Assembly: GCA_934096075.1 (NCBI GenBank)
Contig: CAKOLN010000020.1
Location: 1 to 9,478 of the forward strand
Origin: an uncultured Bacilli bacterium
GTDB lineage: Bacteria; Bacillota_I; Bacilli_A; RF39; UBA660
Length of the DNA: 9,478 nt
Direction of reading: 5' to 3'
How positions within the stretch are numbered: position 1 is the first letter of the stretch; every line of letters starts with the position of its first letter. The position numbers and the translations under genes are program-made. Positions 1 to 6,301 of this stretch are shown piece after piece. The notes under the pieces are model-generated. The model had not been told where the DNA came from and did no database searches. It saw nothing but the letters and a program-made list of their open reading frames with translations.

Positions 1-21
1 CATATAAAATATTGTAATATT

Positions 22-27
22 TATTAT
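22..27 (+). promoter_or_regulatory. possible -10 element for the infC operon
   Basis: TATTAT lies in AT-rich DNA a suitable distance upstream of the leader fold that starts near 45. The matching -35 would fall at or before the first base of the window, so it cannot be assessed. Weak call from position and a single hexamer. Confidence 0.25.
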
Positions 28-44
28 GTTGAAAAGAGAAAGAA

Positions 45-135
45 GTGTATCCACACTCACCTGATTGACTAAGTTGATAGGTAAAATGCTTATATTATTT
101 AAGTTTTTAAGTGGATACATTTGTATTCACTTTTT
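45..135 (+). promoter_or_regulatory. infC operon leader attenuator (L20-leader type)
   Basis: Two mutually exclusive RNA folds can be read directly. Positions 46-54 are perfectly complementary to 111-119 (nine Watson-Crick pairs), forming a long-range antiterminator. The same 111-118 segment can instead pair with 123-130 (eight pairs, one G-U, four-base loop), and that hairpin is followed at once by TTTTT (131-135), a textbook intrinsic terminator. A short ACCT/AGGT helix (59-62 with 79-82) can form inside the antiterminator arm. In Bacillus subtilis the infC-rpmI-rplT leader is controlled by excess ribosomal protein L20, which promotes early termination. The layout here fits that scheme. That L20 is the ligand is inferred from the operon identity. 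The fold was worked out by eye. Confidence 0.8.
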
Positions 136-156
136 GTATATTTGGAGGTGTCTAGT

Positions 157-675
157 ATAGCTAAACAAGATAATGTTCTAATTAATGAACAAATAAAATT
201 TAATGAAGTAATGGTAATTGGACCTAATGGAGAAAAGTTAGGTGTAAAAAAAATCGAGGATGCTAGAACTCTAGCAAATTATGCTGGACTTGATTTAGTA
301 CTTATGAGTTCATCGGGTATGCCTGTATGTAAAGTTATTGATTACAATAAATTTAAGTACGAAAAATCAAAGAAAGAAAAAGAAGCAAAGAAAAGACAAA
401 GAGAACAAAACTTAGAATTAAAGGAATATCGTTTAAGTGTTACAATTGATGTTCATGACTTTGAAACTAAATTAAAAAATGCTAGAAGTTATGTAGAAAA
501 AGGTCATAAAGTAAAAGTATCTGTAAGATTTAAAGGTAGACAAATAGCGCATCCAGAACTTGGAAAAGATGTTATTGTTAGATTTGCTGAAAAGTTAAGT
601 GATGTAGGTGAAATAAGTGAATTACCAAAACTTGAAGGAAGAAGTATAAGTTTAGTCGTAGCGCCTAAAAAATAA
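157..675 (+). CDS. infC: Translation initiation factor IF-3 (non-AUG start)
   Basis: IF-3 binds the 30S subunit, prevents premature joining with 50S and checks start-codon selection. The 172-residue product matches the family length. The N-terminal domain (about 1-75) carries LINEQI near residues 8-13 and the VCKVIDYNKFKYE segment at 57-69. A Lys/Glu-rich linker follows, then the C-terminal domain (about 85-170) with KEYRLSVTI, HDFETKLKNAR, VRFKGR and a VVAPKK end. The best start is ATA at 157: GGAGGTG at 144-150 sits six bases upstream, and homologues begin just before the INEQI segment. No ATG, GTG or TTG fits. The in-frame TTG at 121 lies in the terminator loop, and TTG 142 and GTG 148 lie in or against the ribosome site. 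Rare start codons on infC are known (AUU in E. coli) and allow self-control by IF-3. First gene of the infC-rpmI-rplT operon. Confidence 0.93.
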   Translation: MAKQDNVLINEQIKFNEVMVIGPNGEKLGVKKIEDARTLANYAGLDLVLMSSSGMPVCKVIDYNKFKYEKSKKEKEAKKRQREQNLELKEYRLSVTIDVHDFETKLKNARSYVEKGHKVKVSVRFKGRQIAHPELGKDVIVRFAEKLSDVGEISELPKLEGRSISLVVAPKK

Positions 676-691
676 AGAAGGAGAGATAAAA

Positions 692-886
692 ATGCCAAAA
701 CAAAAGACACATAAAGGAATAGCTAAAAAAGTAACTAAAAGAAATAGTGGAAGTCTTAAAATAGGACATCCAGGTGCAAACCATAAAACAGGAAAGAAAC
801 CAACAAGTTTCAATAGAAATCATAGAGAACAAAGTGCTTTAAGTAGTGCTGATATGAACAGATATAAGAAAGCGTTAAGGGGGTAA
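692..886 (+). CDS. rpmI: 50S ribosomal protein L35
   Basis: Small basic large-subunit protein, 64 residues, the usual length for L35. It opens with MPKQKTHKGIAKK, has the SGSLKIGHPGANHKTGKK core at about 20-37, and ends with MNRYKKALRG. It starts 16 bases after the infC stop, with AAGGAG at 678-683 giving good spacing to ATG 692. It lies between infC and rplT, the standard order, and should share their attenuator-controlled transcript. The last codons overlap the ribosome binding site of rplT. Confidence 0.97.
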   Translation: MPKQKTHKGIAKKVTKRNSGSLKIGHPGANHKTGKKPTSFNRNHREQSALSSADMNRYKKALRG

Positions 887-891
887 TGTAG

Positions 892-1395
892 ATGACAAGA
901 GTTAAAGGTGGAACTGTAACAAGAGCTAGAAGAAAAAAAGTATTAAAACAAGCAAAAGGATATTTTGGAAGTAAACATAGACTATATAAAAGTGCTCAAG
1001 AACAAGTAATGCACAGTGGTAGATATAGTTTCAATGATAGAAAGAAAAATAAAGGTAACTTTAGAAAAATTTGGATTACAAGAATCAATGCTGCTTGTAG
1101 AATGAATGACATTAGTTATAGTAAGTTTATAGATGGACTTAATAAAGCTGGTGTTGAAATCAATAGAAAGATGTTAAGTGAATTAGCAATCCAAGATATG
1201 AATGAATTTACTAAATTAGTAAACATTGCTAAAGATGCTTTAAATGGTAAAGTAGAAAAAACTGAAAAAGTTGAAACTAAAAGTGAAGGTTTAGAATCTA
1301 AAACAGTTGCTGAATTAAAAGAATTAGCTAAAGAAAAAGGAATTGAAGGTTACACTACAATGAAAAAAGCAGATTTATTAAATGCTTTAAAGTAG
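892..1395 (+). CDS. rplT: 50S ribosomal protein L20 with extra C-terminal Rho_N/SAP-like domain
   Basis: L20 is an early 23S rRNA binder needed for 50S assembly and, in Bacillota, the repressor of its own operon through the leader. Residues 1-120 are a normal L20: MTRVKGG start, RARRKKVLKQAKGYFGSKHRL, FRKIWITRINAACR at 57-70, and GVEINRKMLSELA near 87-99. The family usually ends near residue 118. This protein runs on to 167 through an acidic/Lys linker (about 121-136) into a helix-loop-helix segment, 137-167, with the pattern AELKELAKEKGI, GYTTMKK, ADLLNAL. That resembles the Rho N-terminal/SAP-type nucleic-acid-binding fold. ATG 892 follows the rpmI stop by five bases, with TAAGGGGG at 876-883 inside the rpmI end, which suggests translational coupling. 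The fold of the extension is inferred from its pattern. Confidence 0.95.
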   Translation: MTRVKGGTVTRARRKKVLKQAKGYFGSKHRLYKSAQEQVMHSGRYSFNDRKKNKGNFRKIWITRINAACRMNDISYSKFIDGLNKAGVEINRKMLSELAIQDMNEFTKLVNIAKDALNGKVEKTEKVETKSEGLESKTVAELKELAKEKGIEGYTTMKKADLLNALK

Positions 1396-1413
1396 AAGAG
1401 TAATCTTCTTTTT
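1394..1413 (+). terminator. Intrinsic terminator after rplT
   Basis: AGAAGA (1394-1399) pairs with TCTTCT (1404-1409) around a GTAA tetraloop, followed by a short T run to 1413. The stem begins inside the rplT stop codon. It is short and AT-rich, so read-through into the next gene is possible. Confidence 0.6.
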
Positions 1414-1434
1414 CATAATTTATATGAGGATAGA

Positions 1435-1791
1435 ATGAATATAAAAGATAAAATAAAGGTAAAAAGAATTTATTTACAGAAAAAGAAAGAATTATTGTTA
1501 AAACTGAAAGAAAACATTGAATTATTAGATTTGTCTTCTCCTAATGGTTATTTTCTTTCTTTATCAGACTTGAAAATGAATGCTATTAAAGGCTATATAT
1601 CTAATGATATAGCCAAAGAAGAAATAGAATTTTTAAAAGAACTTGCTATAAAAGATGGAATAGAATTTAATATTAAGTATTCTCCATATAGACCTTATGA
1701 ATTAATTGCAACTACAAAATATATTAATAATAACATAGGATCATTTAAAGTTAGAAAATTGAATAAAGGAATTACATATACTTCTAAATAA
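1435..1791 (+). CDS. Hypothetical protein, 118 aa
   Basis: Not recognised. The product is a 118-residue, soluble, lysine-rich protein with no signal peptide or membrane segment. Residues 1-35 look like one long basic/amphipathic helix (repeated K/E/L, LLLKLKENIELLDL). The middle (about 36-75) has LSLSDLKMNAIKGYIS and a second helix, EEIEFLKELAIKDGI. The C-terminal part looks more beta-like (FNIKYSPYRPYELIATTKY). ATG 1435 is preceded by GAGGA at 1426-1430, a slightly short spacing of four bases. A CATAAT hexamer at 1414-1419, just after the rplT terminator, could serve as a -10, but no good -35 is visible. Terminator read-through is the alternative. Codon use matches its neighbours, so it looks like a real gene. 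Confidence 0.7.
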   Translation: MNIKDKIKVKRIYLQKKKELLLKLKENIELLDLSSPNGYFLSLSDLKMNAIKGYISNDIAKEEIEFLKELAIKDGIEFNIKYSPYRPYELIATTKYINNNIGSFKVRKLNKGITYTSK

Positions 1792-1809
1792 CATATGTAA
1801 TTTATTTTA
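1770..1809 (+). terminator. Possible weak terminator overlapping the end of the 118-aa gene
   Basis: ATTACATAT (1771-1779) is complementary to ATATGTAAT (1793-1801) with a 13-base loop, followed by TTATTTTAT. The stem is almost all A-T with a large loop, so the call is tentative. Confidence 0.35.
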
Positions 1810-1819
1810 TACAAATATA

Positions 1820-1848
1820 TTGACATTTCATACTTTATATGGTACAAT
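1820..1848 (+). promoter_or_regulatory. Near-consensus sigma-A promoter for the 107-aa gene
   Basis: TTGACA (1820-1825) is a perfect -35. A 17-base spacer leads to TACAAT (1843-1848), preceded by TGG, giving an extended -10 as well. Predicted transcription start is near 1855, about 40 bases before ATG 1895. This is the best promoter in the window and suggests the small gene downstream is strongly transcribed. Confidence 0.85.
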
Positions 1849-1894
1849 TATATCACTTGATGGTAATATGCACATTAAAAAGGGGGAATTAAAT

Positions 1895-2218
1895 ATGTGT
1901 ACAAATAATGAAAATCAAATAAAAATAGTATTAGGAAAGAGAATATATGAATTTCTAAAATTAGAGTATTTAGAATGTGTAAGAAAATATATCAAAACTC
2001 ATAATGCTGTTAATCTTGATGAAATTAAACCAGTTGTATCAATACCAGCTAATACTAGAATAAAGAATGTTATGATCGATGGTCATGTTATTCAAATAGC
2101 CAGAAAATATTTAGCTATGGATGGTGTTCAATTTAAATCTATGTATGGTAATGATGGTATAATTTATTTTGAATTATCTTCATTAATTAATGAACAACAA
2201 AATAAAAAAAGTTTATAA
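1895..2218 (+). CDS. Hypothetical protein, 107 aa, strong promoter
   Basis: Not recognised. The frame stays open upstream to a TTG at 1820, but that codon lies inside the -35 element, so ATG 1895 with AGGGGG at 1881-1886 is the real start. The product has a polar N-terminus (MCTNNENQ), a probable helical stretch (KRIYEFLKLEYLECVRKYIKT, split at about residues 15-35), a central beta-like part with PVVSIPANTRIKNVMIDGHV, and YGNDGIIYFELSSL before a lysine-rich tail. Two cysteines (2 and 28) form no metal motif. There is no signal peptide or membrane span. It has its own consensus promoter and ends in a strong hairpin, so it is probably monocistronic. A small regulator is possible, but nothing shows it. 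Confidence 0.72.
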   Translation: MCTNNENQIKIVLGKRIYEFLKLEYLECVRKYIKTHNAVNLDEIKPVVSIPANTRIKNVMIDGHVIQIARKYLAMDGVQFKSMYGNDGIIYFELSSLINEQQNKKSL

Positions 2219-2222
2219 GAAA

Positions 2223-2260
2223 ACCTATTAGTCATCTTCTTTGACTAATAGGTCTTTTTT
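2223..2260 (+). terminator. Strong intrinsic terminator, probably bidirectional
   Basis: ACCTATTAGTCA (2223-2234) pairs perfectly with TGACTAATAGGT (2242-2253) around a seven-base loop, then CTTTTTT. The hairpin ends the 107-aa gene on the plus strand. The last codons and stop of the converging minus-strand ligase gene lie inside it. On the minus strand the hairpin is followed by TTTCTT, so it could also stop that transcript. Confidence 0.88.
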
Positions 2261-3493
2261 ATCAAATTCTCTATGAAGAGCATGTGTACTCCATAATAAA
2301 GCATATTTATTTTGACTTATTATATAATCAAACTCTCCAATATATTCATATACTCTAGGATTCCAACTTAATTTAAAATCATTTAATCCTTTGTAAGGAT
2401 TATTTTTACTATTATCTCCAGTTATACCGTTTAAATCCATAAAGTAATATCCATCTTTTTTATATTTATTAATTAACATATAATGTAAATAGTGATTAGG
2501 CAGTAATCTTTTATAATTTTTTATAAAACCACTTGTAAATATAGTTGCAACATTTTTATATTTAATTACTAATGCACCAGCAACAATTTCTTTAGTAATC
2601 CCTTTTAAAATCTTTTCATTAACATCGGCCATTTCAACATTTATTTCGTTTAATTTTTTATCGCTTAGCATCTTTTCATTATAAATTTGTTTATTAGAAG
2701 GATCTTTTTGAAATAATTTATTTAATTGTTCATTTAATTCTAATTCGATTAATATTTCTTCTTGTAAATGTTCTAGATAATCATGATATGTTACATCTAC
2801 TAAAAACAAATCAATCATATTTTTTTCATTAAATGTTTTGTATAAGTATTTAAAAAAATCAGGACTAAGACTTTCTTTTCTTTTTGTTAATTCATATAAA
2901 TCATTTAAATTATAAATATCACCTTTATAAATATTTAATCCTTTTTGTCCAATTTTTTCTAAATTAGTTTGTAACTTTTTATCTAGGTTATCAAAGTTAA
3001 AATTTTTAAGATTTAATATTGGATTATATTTGGGTAGACTACTTTCAAAATAAATATTATTTTTAAGTTTCTGATATCTATTATGTATTAAATCATCAAA
3101 TATTTTAACTGCAGTTTCATTTACTTCTTTAGTATTTTCTTTAACATTTACATTACTATATATAACTACAGGATTTAATTTTATAAAAGCATAATTTTTT
3201 TTGTTAAAATATTTTCTAATAGATTCAGAAAAATCATTTAATAATTCTAGGTTACTATAGTCTATTAAAAACCCCCTAGGAGCATATCCATATTTAACAT
3301 TTAAAGAAATAGTTTTAGATAATATTAGAGATGCTGCGACTAAATTATCGTTTATATAACCACCTATGTATAAATCAATATATCCACATTTACTCATCAC
3401 TTCTCCATACATACTTGTTTGATAAAATGTACCTAGTGGATGATTTTTCGCGAATGAATCAAATTCGTTTCTAGATATTTCTTTAATAACCAT
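2228..3493 (-). CDS. FemAB-family peptidoglycan interpeptide-bridge aminoacyltransferase (FemX/MurM-like)
   Basis: FemABX proteins take amino acids from aminoacyl-tRNA and add them to the lysine side chain of the cell-wall stem peptide, usually on lipid II at the inner membrane face. The 421-residue length is typical. The fold signs are clear: an N-terminal GNAT-like half (FYQTSMYGEVMSKCGY at 23-38, GYAPRGFLIDYS at 69-80, FIKLNPVV at 103-110), and a second half from about 150 with a charged helical arm at about 238-298 (the FemA coiled-coil arm). It ends with YYFMDLNGITGD (349-360) and the family signature GLNDFKLSWNPRVYEYIGEFD at 369-389. ATG is at 3493-3491, with AGGAAG at 3506-3501. Which amino acid is added cannot be told from sequence. 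It is transcribed divergently from enolase, and its presence implies a walled cell. Confidence 0.9.
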   Translation of the reverse strand: MVIKEISRNEFDSFAKNHPLGTFYQTSMYGEVMSKCGYIDLYIGGYINDNLVAASLILSKTISLNVKYGYAPRGFLIDYSNLELLNDFSESIRKYFNKKNYAFIKLNPVVIYSNVNVKENTKEVNETAVKIFDDLIHNRYQKLKNNIYFESSLPKYNPILNLKNFNFDNLDKKLQTNLEKIGQKGLNIYKGDIYNLNDLYELTKRKESLSPDFFKYLYKTFNEKNMIDLFLVDVTYHDYLEHLQEEILIELELNEQLNKLFQKDPSNKQIYNEKMLSDKKLNEINVEMADVNEKILKGITKEIVAGALVIKYKNVATIFTSGFIKNYKRLLPNHYLHYMLINKYKKDGYYFMDLNGITGDNSKNNPYKGLNDFKLSWNPRVYEYIGEFDYIISQNKYALLWSTHALHREFDKKDLLVKEDD

Positions 3494-3514
3494 ATAATCA
3501 CTTCCTATGTGTGT

Positions 3515-3523
3515 ATTATAACA
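3515..3523 (-). promoter_or_regulatory. Extended -10 promoter of the FemX-like gene
   Basis: On the minus strand TGTTATAAT gives a perfect -10 (TATAAT at 3520-3515) with the TGn extension. Only a weak -35 (ATGCAA-like, near 3541) is seen. The predicted start near 3508 leaves a leader of about 15 bases that begins almost at the AGGAAG ribosome site. Confidence 0.65.
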
Positions 3524-3573
3524 TATTTATTAAGTTTTTTGCATTTATTATGTTAATTTTTCTACATTTATTG

Positions 3574-3579
3574 TATAAT
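3574..3579 (+). promoter_or_regulatory. -10 element of the enolase promoter
   Basis: A perfect TATAAT lies 20 bases before the enolase ATG, back to back with the FemX-like promoter. No convincing -35 sits 16-18 bases upstream (TGTTAA at 3551-3556 is the nearest). The implied start near 3586 coincides with the ribosome binding site AGAGGTGA (3586-3593), so the leader is extremely short. Confidence 0.6.
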
Positions 3580-3599
3580 TAGTCTAGAGGTGAACTGAT

Positions 3600-4841
3600 A
3601 TGAGCAAGATTAAAGATGTAGTAGCAAGAGAAATATTAGATTCTAGAGGTAATCCCACTATTGAAGTTAAAGTATTTACTGAAAAAGGTAGTGTAGGTAT
3701 ATTTAGTGTTCCAAGTGGTGCTTCTACTGGTAAAAAAGAGGCTTTAGAATTAAGAGATAATGATGAAAGATATATGGGAAAAGGTGTTACAAAAGCAGTT
3801 AATAATGTTAATAGTATTATTAAAGACAAACTTATAGGATTAAGTGTTGAAAATCAAAAAAGTATAGATGAGTTATTAATTAGTTTAGATGGAACACCTA
3901 ATAAAAGTAATTTAGGCGCTAATGCAATTTTGGGAGTAAGTGTAGCTTGCTTAAAAGCTAGTGCTTTAGATAACAATGAAGAACTTTATAAGTATTTAAA
4001 TAAAAGAGAAGTTAAAATTCCATTTTGTATGTTTAATGTGTTGAATGGGGGAAAACATGCTCCTAATAATGTTGATATTCAAGAATTTATGATAGTACCT
4101 AAATTTGATGATTTTAAGTCATCTTTAAGAGCTGCTAGTGAAGTGTTTCATAATTTGAAAAATTTGCTTAGTGAAAAAGGATTAGTTACTTCAGTGGGCG
4201 ATGAAGGAGGATTTGCACCAGATTTAGAGAATAATGAAGAAGCATTAATACTAATAGTAAAATCAATAGAGATGGCTGGATATGTACCAGGTAAAAATGT
4301 ATTTATTGCTTTAGATGTCGCGGCTAGTAGTTTTTATAATAATACTAATGATACTTATAAAATAGATAATAAAAGTATAAGTAGAGAAGAACTTTTAGAT
4401 TATTATATTGAATTAGTAAAAAAATATCCAATTATAAGTATTGAAGATCCTTTTGATGAAGAAGATTATGAAGGGTTTAAAATGATTACAGATACTTTAG
4501 GAAAAAAGATAAGCATAGTTGGAGATGATTTATTTGTAACTAATAAAGATATATTAAAAAGAGGTATAGAAGAAGGTTTATGTAATGCAATTATAATTAA
4601 ACCTAATCAAGTTGGAACTTTTTATGAAACTTTGGAAACAATTGTATATGCTAAGCAACATAAATATACTCCAATTGTAAGCCATAGAAGTGGTGAAACA
4701 ACAGATACATTTATAAGTGATCTTGCAGTTAGCTTAAATATTCCGTTTATGAAAAGTGGCAGTACTTCTAGAGGAGAAAGAATATGTAAGTATAATAGAT
4801 TACTTGAAATAGAGGAAGAATTGAAAAAAGAAACACTATAG
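3600..4841 (+). CDS. eno: Enolase (phosphopyruvate hydratase)
   Basis: Cytosolic glycolytic enzyme converting 2-phosphoglycerate to phosphoenolpyruvate, Mg2+-dependent. The product is 413 residues, slightly shorter than the usual 425-435, and all key residues are present by motif. These are the catalytic loop PSGASTG (Ser42), NGGKHAPNNVDIQEF with His153, the acid Glu202 in GDEGGFAP, metal ligands Asp239 (ALDVA), Glu282 (IEDPFDEED) and Asp309 (VGDD), the base Lys334 in IIIKPNQVGT, His362 in SHRSGETTDTFISDL, and Lys385 in FMKSGS. ATG 3600 is placed well by AGAGGTGA at 3586-3593. It is monocistronic: its own -10 upstream and a terminator overlapping its stop. It sits apart from other glycolytic genes in this window. 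Confidence 0.97.
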   Translation: MSKIKDVVAREILDSRGNPTIEVKVFTEKGSVGIFSVPSGASTGKKEALELRDNDERYMGKGVTKAVNNVNSIIKDKLIGLSVENQKSIDELLISLDGTPNKSNLGANAILGVSVACLKASALDNNEELYKYLNKREVKIPFCMFNVLNGGKHAPNNVDIQEFMIVPKFDDFKSSLRAASEVFHNLKNLLSEKGLVTSVGDEGGFAPDLENNEEALILIVKSIEMAGYVPGKNVFIALDVAASSFYNNTNDTYKIDNKSISREELLDYYIELVKKYPIISIEDPFDEEDYEGFKMITDTLGKKISIVGDDLFVTNKDILKRGIEEGLCNAIIIKPNQVGTFYETLETIVYAKQHKYTPIVSHRSGETTDTFISDLAVSLNIPFMKSGSTSRGERICKYNRLLEIEEELKKETL

Positions 4842-4850
4842 TTTCTTTTT
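4824..4850 (+). terminator. Intrinsic terminator of enolase
   Basis: AAAAAGAAAC (4825-4834) pairs with GTTTCTTTTT (4841-4850) around loop ACTATA. The hairpin overlaps the final codons and the TAG stop, and the T run is part of the 3' arm. Confidence 0.75.
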
Positions 4851-4854
4851 ATTA

Positions 4855-4883
4855 TTGCTTTGTTGTACTTAATATGGTATAAT
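4855..4883 (+). promoter_or_regulatory. Promoter of the zincin-like gene pair
   Basis: TTGCTT (4855-4860), a 17-base spacer, then TATAAT (4878-4883) with TGG directly before it, an extended -10. The predicted start near 4890 gives a leader of about 17 bases before ATG 4907. It follows the enolase terminator, so the accessory block has its own promoter. Confidence 0.75.
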
Positions 4884-4906
4884 ACTGCTTGCTTAAGGGG
4901 GAACTT

Positions 4907-5587
4907 ATGAATAATGAAAATATTGTTTTAGACGCTATTGATAAAAGAATAAGAAAAGAAATACTTAAAACACTAAAAGAAATATTTAAAAAATATCCAA
5001 AACTAAGTAATTCAATAACATTAGTAAGTGATATTAATTATTTAGTAAATTATTTATTTAACAATTATACAGTAGATGAAAAAGATAGGTATGTTGCAAG
5101 TCCTAAAACTATTTTTACAACTGCTAAACTATGGTTACCTAAAGAAACATCAAAAAATTTAAATTTTCATGATCAAATACTTTATTATAAACCTGATTTT
5201 ATAGGAATAGGAGTAAGTGATATAATTAAATATTCTTCAGTAGCTAAACAATTAAGAAGTGAATACAAATGTAATTGGAGTTATTCTAAAAATATAAGAG
5301 ATGCATTTTATCATGAAATAGGGCATGTATTTAACGACTTATTCAAATTGTCTAATAATCCAGAACTTAAATCTTTTATAGAAAAGAATATTAATAGTTA
5401 TAGTCTTAGTACATATTCTAAAACAAATAATGAAGAATTAATTGCTGAAGCGTTTTCAAAATATTCATATGATCCTAAATATAATGAATTAGTTTATATA
5501 ATAGGAACTGTAATAGAAGAATATTATTTAAAGTTTGAAAATACAGATTTATTTGAAATAAATACTAAATCTTTAATAAAAATATAA
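4907..5587 (+). CDS. HExxH zinc-peptidase-like protein, paralogue A (226 aa)
   Basis: The family is not recognised by name. The core is a zincin signature: HEIGH at 136-140 (two zinc-binding histidines, catalytic Glu137) in SKNIRDAFYHEIGHVFNDLF, followed 36-40 residues later by NEELIAEAF (175-183), where Glu177 or Glu181 would be the third ligand. This arrangement is seen in lethal-factor-like and phage MuF-associated peptidase domains, so the gluzincin comparison rests on motif only. Residues 1-60 are mostly helical, and IGIGV (99-103) after KPDF is a conserved beta-like segment. There is no signal peptide or membrane span, so it should be cytosolic. The frame extends upstream to TTG 4889, but AAGGGGG (4895-4901) lies between that codon and ATG 4907, which therefore decides the start. 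It is followed nine bases later by a close paralogue. Confidence 0.78.
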   Translation: MNNENIVLDAIDKRIRKEILKTLKEIFKKYPKLSNSITLVSDINYLVNYLFNNYTVDEKDRYVASPKTIFTTAKLWLPKETSKNLNFHDQILYYKPDFIGIGVSDIIKYSSVAKQLRSEYKCNWSYSKNIRDAFYHEIGHVFNDLFKLSNNPELKSFIEKNINSYSLSTYSKTNNEELIAEAFSKYSYDPKYNELVYIIGTVIEEYYLKFENTDLFEINTKSLIKI

Positions 5588-5596
5588 GGGGGAATT

Positions 5597-6292
5597 ATGA
5601 TATATTTAGATAACATTGATAATCAAATAAAAAATGAAATATTAGAAACATTAAAAGAGATTTACACTATATATCCAAAGTTAGAAAATTTAATTTCATT
5701 AGTAAGTGATTCAAATTATTTAGTTAATTATATAGCACAAAACTTTAAAAAAAGTAATTCATTAGAATCTTTACGAGCTTCATGTAATAATGATAATACA
5801 TTATTTACTACAACAGCTCAGTACAAACCTGAAAAAATTAATAAAACTTATTATAACACTGGAGAAAGTACTTTAGATTTCTTGTTGAAAACTAAACCTG
5901 ATTTTATAGGTATAGGTGTTAAATCAAATTGCAGTTATGATGTTTCAATTTCAAGAATAGAAAAAGGATATAATCTAGGATGGTCATATTCTAGAAATAT
6001 AAGAGATGCAGTTTATCATGAATTAGGTCATATTTTCTCAATTATATTTAAATTACCATACATAGAAGATATAAGGGAGCTATTAGAAGAAAGTATTTAT
6101 GATGAGTCTTTAAGTGGTTATGCTAAAACTAATATGGAGGAAATGATAGCTGAGGCTTTCTCCATGTATTCATATAATCCTTATTATAGTGAATTAGTTT
6201 ATATAGTTGGAACATCAATAAATAATTTATATCAAATTTATCATAAAACAGAATTATTTGATGTACCTACTAAATCTTTAATAAAAAAATAA
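5597..6292 (+). CDS. HExxH zinc-peptidase-like protein, paralogue B (231 aa)
   Basis: Tandem duplicate of the preceding gene. It shares the N-terminal pattern (EIL.TLKEI..YPKL, then LVSD.NYLVNY), the KPDFIGIGV block at 100-108, GWSYSRNIRDAVYHELGHIF (128-147; His141, Glu142, His145) and the NMEEMIAEAF block (Glu182/Glu186). In the 29-residue stretch from TN to IGT/VGT (A 173-201, B 178-206) 22 residues are identical. The region between the N-terminal helix and IGIGV differs in sequence and length (A about 52-92, B about 50-98), so that segment may set specificity. ATG 5597 follows TAAGGGGGA at 5585-5593, which overlaps the stop of A, so the two should be co-translated. There is no secretion signal. 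Catalytic residues are kept in both copies, which argues against a decayed duplicate. Confidence 0.78.
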   Translation: MIYLDNIDNQIKNEILETLKEIYTIYPKLENLISLVSDSNYLVNYIAQNFKKSNSLESLRASCNNDNTLFTTTAQYKPEKINKTYYNTGESTLDFLLKTKPDFIGIGVKSNCSYDVSISRIEKGYNLGWSYSRNIRDAVYHELGHIFSIIFKLPYIEDIRELLEESIYDESLSGYAKTNMEEMIAEAFSMYSYNPYYSELVYIVGTSINNLYQIYHKTELFDVPTKSLIKK

Positions 6293-6301
6293 CTATAGAT
6301 A

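Noticed and set aside
121..156. TTG-initiated N-terminal extension of IF-3
   Set aside because: The codons run through the terminator loop, 3' arm, T run and the ribosome binding site, and homologues start later. ATA 157 fits much better.
504..710. Minus-strand ORF across the infC end
   Set aside because: Antisense to a conserved IF-3 domain, no ribosome site or promoter seen, composition of a shadow frame.
1820..1894. Upstream TTG start for the 107-aa protein
   Set aside because: It lies inside the -35 element and would be upstream of the transcription start. ATG 1895 has a ribosome site.
3584..3829. Minus-strand ORF in the 5' part of enolase
   Set aside because: Antisense shadow of a conserved gene and overlapping the divergent promoter region.
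4889..4906. Upstream TTG start for zincin A
   Set aside because: It falls at the predicted transcription start and its codons include the AAGGGGG ribosome site of ATG 4907.
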